From CAWHJN01 sp963829705 (GTDB lineage Bacteria; Bacteroidota; Rhodothermia; Rhodothermales; BA12), in assembly GCA_963829705.1 (NCBI GenBank), contig CAWHJN010000005.1:620001-684000 (forward strand): a stretch of 64,000 bases of DNA. The letters are read 5' to 3'. The number at the start of each line of letters is the position of its first letter. The first letter of the stretch is position 1. The position numbers and the translations under genes were made by a program. Below, in pieces: positions 61,222 through 64,000 of this stretch. Under the pieces are notes generated by a model that did no database searches, was not told where the DNA came from, and saw only the letters and a program-made list of their open reading frames with translations.

Positions 61222-61701
61222 TCAGTCGATGGGCATCAGATCCGTCGGCGTCGTATGGATCTGGCGTGTTTCCTTGAACGTCGAGAGCACGATGGAGGTG
61301 GAGGTGCCGCGCACGCCGGGCCACGTCTGGATGAGCGACAGCAGGCGCTCGAGGCTCGACGTGTTGCGCGTGCGGGCCTTGAGGATGTGTGACCCCTCGC
61401 CCGTGATCGAGTGGACTTCGAGCACTTCGTCGAGCCGGGCAGCCCGCTCGACGAAGCCCTTGTACTGGTCGGAGCCATCCACCGTCACGCGCACGAACAC
61501 GGTGATGTCGTAATGCAGCCTTTTGGCGTTGACGCTCGCATGGTACCCCGTGATGACGCCGCGCTCCTCGAGCTTCCGCATTCGCTCCGAAACCGACGGC
61601 ACGGACAGCCCCACCTCCTCGGCGATGGCGTTGCGTTTCATGCGGCCCTGCTCCTGCAGGAGGGTCAGAATGCGGGCATCAATGTCGTCGATGCGCTCCA
61701 T
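61222..61701 (-). CDS. Lrp/AsnC-family transcriptional regulator
   Basis: 159 residues from the ATG at 61701. The N-terminal winged helix (IDARILTLLQEQGRMKRN, LSVPSVSERMRKLEERGVI) is followed by the RAM ligand-binding domain (VFVRVTVDGSDQYKGF, HSITGEGSHILKARTRN). The length is standard. It lies directly upstream of glnN on the same strand, so it may control glutamine synthesis in response to an amino acid. Its AT-rich leader (AATTTTTAAATTC) is an exception to the C-rich leaders. Confidence 0.93.
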   Translation of the reverse strand: MERIDDIDARILTLLQEQGRMKRNAIAEEVGLSVPSVSERMRKLEERGVITGYHASVNAKRLHYDITVFVRVTVDGSDQYKGFVERAARLDEVLEVHSITGEGSHILKARTRNTSSLERLLSLIQTWPGVRGTSTSIVLSTFKETRQIHTTPTDLMPID

Positions 61702-61727
61702 GAATTTAAAAATTGGTTTGTTTAAGA

Positions 61728-61734
61728 CAAGATA
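61728..61734 (-). promoter_or_regulatory. TATCTTG, candidate -7 box for the Lrp-type regulator
   Basis: Minus-strand match to TAnnTTG, 26 bp before the ATG, with TTTG further upstream at 61747-61750 but closer than ideal for a -33 box. Confidence 0.4.
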
Positions 61735-61842
61735 GGGCGCTGTGTTCAAAGCAATGCCCCGACTTTTGTTAAAAAAAGAAGGTGAACCGGGACTTGGGCG
61801 CGGGTCCCTTGGCCGCGCAGCCAGACGCCCGGGCGAACGTCG

Positions 61843-61850
61843 TATTTTTG
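61843..61850 (+). promoter_or_regulatory. TATTTTTG, candidate -7 box for tRNA-Ile
   Basis: Exact TAnnTTTG match ending 6 bp before the mature tRNA 5' end, so the transcript would have almost no 5' leader. Confidence 0.6.
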
Positions 61851-61856
61851 CGGCGC

Positions 61857-61929
61857 GGGCCCATAGCTCAGCGGTTAGAGCAGTCGACTCATAATCGATT
61901 GGTCGCAGGTTCAAATCCTGCTGGGCCCA
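61857..61929 (+). tRNA. tRNA-Ile(CAT), lysidine type
   Basis: 73 nt folds as a standard cloverleaf: acceptor GGGCCCA/TGGGCCC, D-arm GCTC...GAGC, anticodon stem GTCGA/TCGAT with loop CTCATAA (anticodon CAT), T-arm GCAGG/CCTGC and discriminator A. CCA is not encoded. The D-arm, anticodon arm and variable region follow E. coli tRNA-Ile2 closely (GACTCATAATCG...TTGGTCGC), so it is assigned to isoleucine AUA reading after lysidine modification; an elongator tRNA-Met is the alternative. Confidence 0.9.
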
Positions 61930-61936
61930 CACACGA

Positions 61937-61979
61937 AAACGCCCTCAGAAACGCCATTTAGGACGATCTGAGGGCGTTT
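61937..61979 (+). terminator. Hairpin after tRNA-Ile
   Basis: A 13-bp stem, AAACGCCCTCAGA (61937-61949) with TCTGAGGGCGTTT (61967-61979), loop 17 bases, ending in TTTCTGTTT. It may also serve the convergent GNAT gene. Confidence 0.8.
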
Positions 61980-62001
61980 CTGTTTACCTGCCTGTCGCCG
62001 T

Positions 62002-62496
62002 TCACCCTCCACCCAGCCGTGCCAGCGCGTCGCCCGTGAGGCGGTAGACCGTCCACCCGTCCCGGGGCGTCGCGTTCAGGCGTTCGTAGAACGCGATGGC
62101 AGGCGCGTTCCAGTCGAGCACCGACCACTCGAAGCGCCCGTAGCCGCGCCGGACGGCGATCTGCGCGAGGTGGACGAGCAGTGCTTTGCCGACGCCTCGG
62201 CCCCGCGCCTCGGGCACGACGAACACGTCTTCGAGGTACATCCCCGGCTTGCCCAGAAACGTGGAGTACGACGGGAAGAAGAGCGCGAACCCCACAGGCG
62301 TCTCGCCCAGATACGCCAGCACCACCTCGGCAGCGGGCCGGTCGCCGAAGAGCGTGGCGCGCAGGTCGGCCTCGGTGACGACGGCCTCGTGGCGCAGTTT
62401 TTCGTAGACGGCGAGTTGCTGGATGAAATCGAGGATGAGCGGCACGTCGGCCACCTCGGCGGGGCGCAGCGTGAGGGGGGCGGCAGGCGGAATCAT
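62002..62496 (-). CDS. GNAT-family N-acetyltransferase
   Basis: 164 residues from the ATG at 62496. The acetyl-CoA motif is VFVVPEARGRGVGKALLVHL (Q/RxxGxG/A), followed by FEWSVLDWNAPAIAFYERL and, before it, FFPSYSTFLGKPGMYLED. The last two segments match the diamine (spermidine/spermine) acetyltransferase-like subgroup, but the substrate is not proven. The leader (CCACGCCACCCGCC) is C-rich. Confidence 0.92.
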   Translation of the reverse strand: MIPPAAPLTLRPAEVADVPLILDFIQQLAVYEKLRHEAVVTEADLRATLFGDRPAAEVVLAYLGETPVGFALFFPSYSTFLGKPGMYLEDVFVVPEARGRGVGKALLVHLAQIAVRRGYGRFEWSVLDWNAPAIAFYERLNATPRDGWTVYRLTGDALARLGGG

Positions 62497-62556
62497 GGCG
62501 GGTGGCGTGGGAAGTTCGGGGCACGATGCCTGCCCAAGGTACCGCCCGTGCCCCCG

Positions 62557-62564
62557 TATATTGC
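62557..62564 (+). promoter_or_regulatory. TATATTGC, candidate -7 box for the methyltransferase
   Basis: Near-consensus box 68 bp before the methyltransferase ATG in the gap between divergent genes. Confidence 0.35.
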
Positions 62565-62632
62565 GCGCCGTCAGGAGAGGGGCGAACGGAGAACGTTCGC
62601 CCCCCGCACTTCGCACTTTTCTCCACCCCACC

Positions 62633-63367
62633 ATGCCCGCAGAATCGACCGACCGCGCCCGGTGGCGCGAGGCGCAGGAGTATGAACAGGCGTGGTGGCA
62701 GGCCCGCGAAGGGGCCGTCAACCCCGAGTTTTACCGGAACTACGCCCGCGCGGTGCGCGAGGAAGTGTCGCCGTGGATCACGCTGGACGAGGGCACCCGC
62801 ATCGTCGAAGTCGGCAGTGGGGCGGCGGGCATCGTGACGGGGCTGCCCGGCGAGCGGACGGCGACAGACCCACTCGAAAACTACTACGGCTCGGTGCCCA
62901 CGTTCGTCGCCGGGCGCGACCCGGCGGTGCGCTACCTCGCCGCGCAGGGCGAGGCGCTGCCCCTGCCGGACGGCGCGTTCGACCTGGCGCTATGCGACAA
63001 TGTGCTCGACCACTGCGAGAACCCCCAGCAGGTGCTGGCCGAGGTGCGGCGCGTGCTGCGGCCCGGCGGCGTGTTCTGGCTGCGCGTTCACGTCTACCAC
63101 CGCTGGGGGGCTTTCGTCCGGCACGTCGCCGAGCGCTTCCGCGTGGACGCCGGGCACCCGCACACCTTCACCGCCGCCTCGCTCGACGCACTTGTGGCGC
63201 GCTCGGGCTTCGACGTGCAGCAGCGCGCGGGCACGTCGTTCGCGCACACGTGGCAGCGCGAGGTGGCGCGCGGGCTGCGTGGATCGGCCAAAGACCTCAT
63301 CAAAGCCGCTACTTTCGCCACGCGCCGCCACGCCGTGCTCGTGCTCCAGAAGCCGGACGACGCCTGA
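62633..63367 (+). CDS. Class I SAM-dependent methyltransferase
   Basis: 244 residues. The SAM motif is RIVEVGSGAAGIVTGLPG, followed by AQGEALPLPDGAFDLALCDN and VLDHCENPQQVLAEVRRVL with RPGGVFWLRVHVY, the standard Methyltransf_11 pattern. The substrate is unknown. The N-terminal helix region WREAQEYEQAWWQAREG is typical of methyltransferases acting on small molecules or lipids. The ATG follows CTTTTCTCCACCCCACC. Confidence 0.9.
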   Translation: MPAESTDRARWREAQEYEQAWWQAREGAVNPEFYRNYARAVREEVSPWITLDEGTRIVEVGSGAAGIVTGLPGERTATDPLENYYGSVPTFVAGRDPAVRYLAAQGEALPLPDGAFDLALCDNVLDHCENPQQVLAEVRRVLRPGGVFWLRVHVYHRWGAFVRHVAERFRVDAGHPHTFTAASLDALVARSGFDVQQRAGTSFAHTWQREVARGLRGSAKDLIKAATFATRRHAVLVLQKPDDA

Positions 63368-63388
63368 CATCCGGCGAACGCGTGCGGC

Positions 63389-63396
63389 TATCTTTG
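63389..63396 (+). promoter_or_regulatory. TATCTTTG, candidate -7 box for sigma factor 2
   Basis: Exact TAnnTTTG match 21 bp before the GTG at 63418. It makes the more upstream GTG at 63400 unlikely as the start, since that GTG would lie at or before the transcription start. Confidence 0.55.
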
Positions 63397-63417
63397 CAGG
63401 TGATTTCCCGCGCTGCT

Positions 63418-63984
63418 GTGCTTCCGCCGTTTCTCGTCCTCCTCGCCCTCCACACGCCCGACCCCGACGCGGCCCGGCTGGCGGCGCGCATCCGGGATGG
63501 CGACCACGCGGCGTTCCGGGCGTTTTTCGACGAGCACCACGGCGCGCTGCTGGCGTTCCTGCACCGCCGCCGCGTGCCGCTCGCCGTGGCCGACGACCTC
63601 GCGCAGCAGGCGTTCGTGTACGTCTGGGAGCACCGCGCCACCATCGACACGGGAAGGTCGCTGCGGGCTTACCTCTACCGCATCGCGTACACGCGCGCAC
63701 TCAACCATGTCCGCGACACCGCCCGCCTCGACGCGTCGCCCGACGAGTGGGAAGGCACGCCGGAGGGCGACGCCGCCTCGCTCGCGCTCGTCGAGGAAGC
63801 CGTCGGGAACGCCATCGCCGAACTGCCCGAGCGGCGGCGGGCCGTCTTCGAACTGTGCTTTTTGCAGGGCCTCACGCACCGCGAAGCCGCCGACGCGCTG
63901 GGCATCAGCCCGAAGACCGTCGAGCACCAGATGGGCCACGCACTCAAATTCCTGCGCGAGCGGCTGCGAGCATTCGTCGAGTAG
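63418..63984 (+). CDS. ECF-type RNA polymerase sigma factor 2
   Basis: 188 residues from the GTG at 63418. Region 2: FRAFFDEHHGALLAFLHRR, VADDLAQQAFVYVWEHRAT and RAYLYRIAYTRALNHVRD. Region 4: LPERRRAVFELCFLQGLTH with REAADALGISPKTVEHQM. It fits the FecI/RpoE-like group common in Bacteroidota, often paired with a FecR-type anti-sigma gene just downstream; the window ends 16 bp after the stop, so this cannot be seen. The start is chosen from the promoter position and is uncertain. Confidence 0.9.
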   Translation: MLPPFLVLLALHTPDPDAARLAARIRDGDHAAFRAFFDEHHGALLAFLHRRRVPLAVADDLAQQAFVYVWEHRATIDTGRSLRAYLYRIAYTRALNHVRDTARLDASPDEWEGTPEGDAASLALVEEAVGNAIAELPERRRAVFELCFLQGLTHREAADALGISPKTVEHQMGHALKFLRERLRAFVE

Positions 63985-64000
63985 CGCTCAGGGCACGGGG

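Noticed and set aside
61857..61929. Assignment as elongator tRNA-Met
   Set aside because: Anticodon CAT fits both, but the D-arm, anticodon stem and variable region follow tRNA-Ile2 much better.

Overview
The window is GC-rich and gene-dense. It looks like a chromosome segment of a Bacteroidota-related bacterium of the Rhodothermia type (Rhodothermales or a close relative). Four observations support this: a C-terminal type IX secretion (T9SS) sorting domain of the SYPNP...GTYVYRL type, a PorV/PorQ-family outer-membrane protein, TAnnTTTG-like promoter boxes, and an almost complete lack of Shine-Dalgarno sequences. Most genes are instead preceded by C/T-rich leaders.

Layout. 0-3.6 kb: envelope proteins diverge from a ferritin-like / response regulator / histidine kinase operon, with four TGAGAR repeats at exact 11-bp spacing in between. 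3.6-7 kb: an ADP-ribosylglycohydrolase-fold protein that has lost its metal ligands, then a cytochrome c maturation operon (ccmB, ccmC, ccmD, ccmE, DUF1499) whose CcmE carries Cys where heme-binding His is usual. 7-10.6 kb: mgtE, rsmA/ksgA with a tiny overlapping upstream ORF, and a VWA protein. 10.8-15 kb: a PorV-like protein convergent with a 1005-residue protein that joins an anthrax protective-antigen-like pore-forming core to a beta-propeller and a T9SS sorting domain. 15-24 kb: M48 peptidase, envelope proteins, a membrane glycosyltransferase, a GT2 and a propeller histidine kinase.

24-27.4 kb: a subtilase cluster with one decayed copy, one C-terminal remnant and one intact lipoprotein; two of them carry an unusual K-V-[FY]-R-T-Y tandem hexapeptide. 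27.4-33.3 kb: HupE-like protein, M1 peptidase with DUF6702, DM13 lipoprotein and two stress-type proteins. 33.4-44.4 kb: a signalling block of a caspase-like protease and two membrane-anchored CHAT proteases (+ strand), facing a small beta-rich protein, a membrane Ser/Thr kinase with TPRs and a GAF-SpoIIE phosphatase (- strand). Three of these genes carry one apparent frameshift each near their membrane-proximal junctions. 44.6-58.9 kb: dehydrogenase, phosphoesterase, beta-lactamase-fold hydrolase, a second GAF-SpoIIE phosphatase, a LysM lytic transglycosylase, DNA repair, an SDR, an ECF sigma factor and another subtilase. 59-64 kb: glutamine synthetase III with an Lrp/AsnC regulator, tRNA-Ile(CAT), GNAT, a methyltransferase and a second ECF sigma factor.

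The strongest candidates for something undescribed are the T9SS-targeted protective-antigen-like protein and the caspase/CHAT/CHAT versus kinase/phosphatase block. All family assignments come from reading the sequence by eye; no database search was run.
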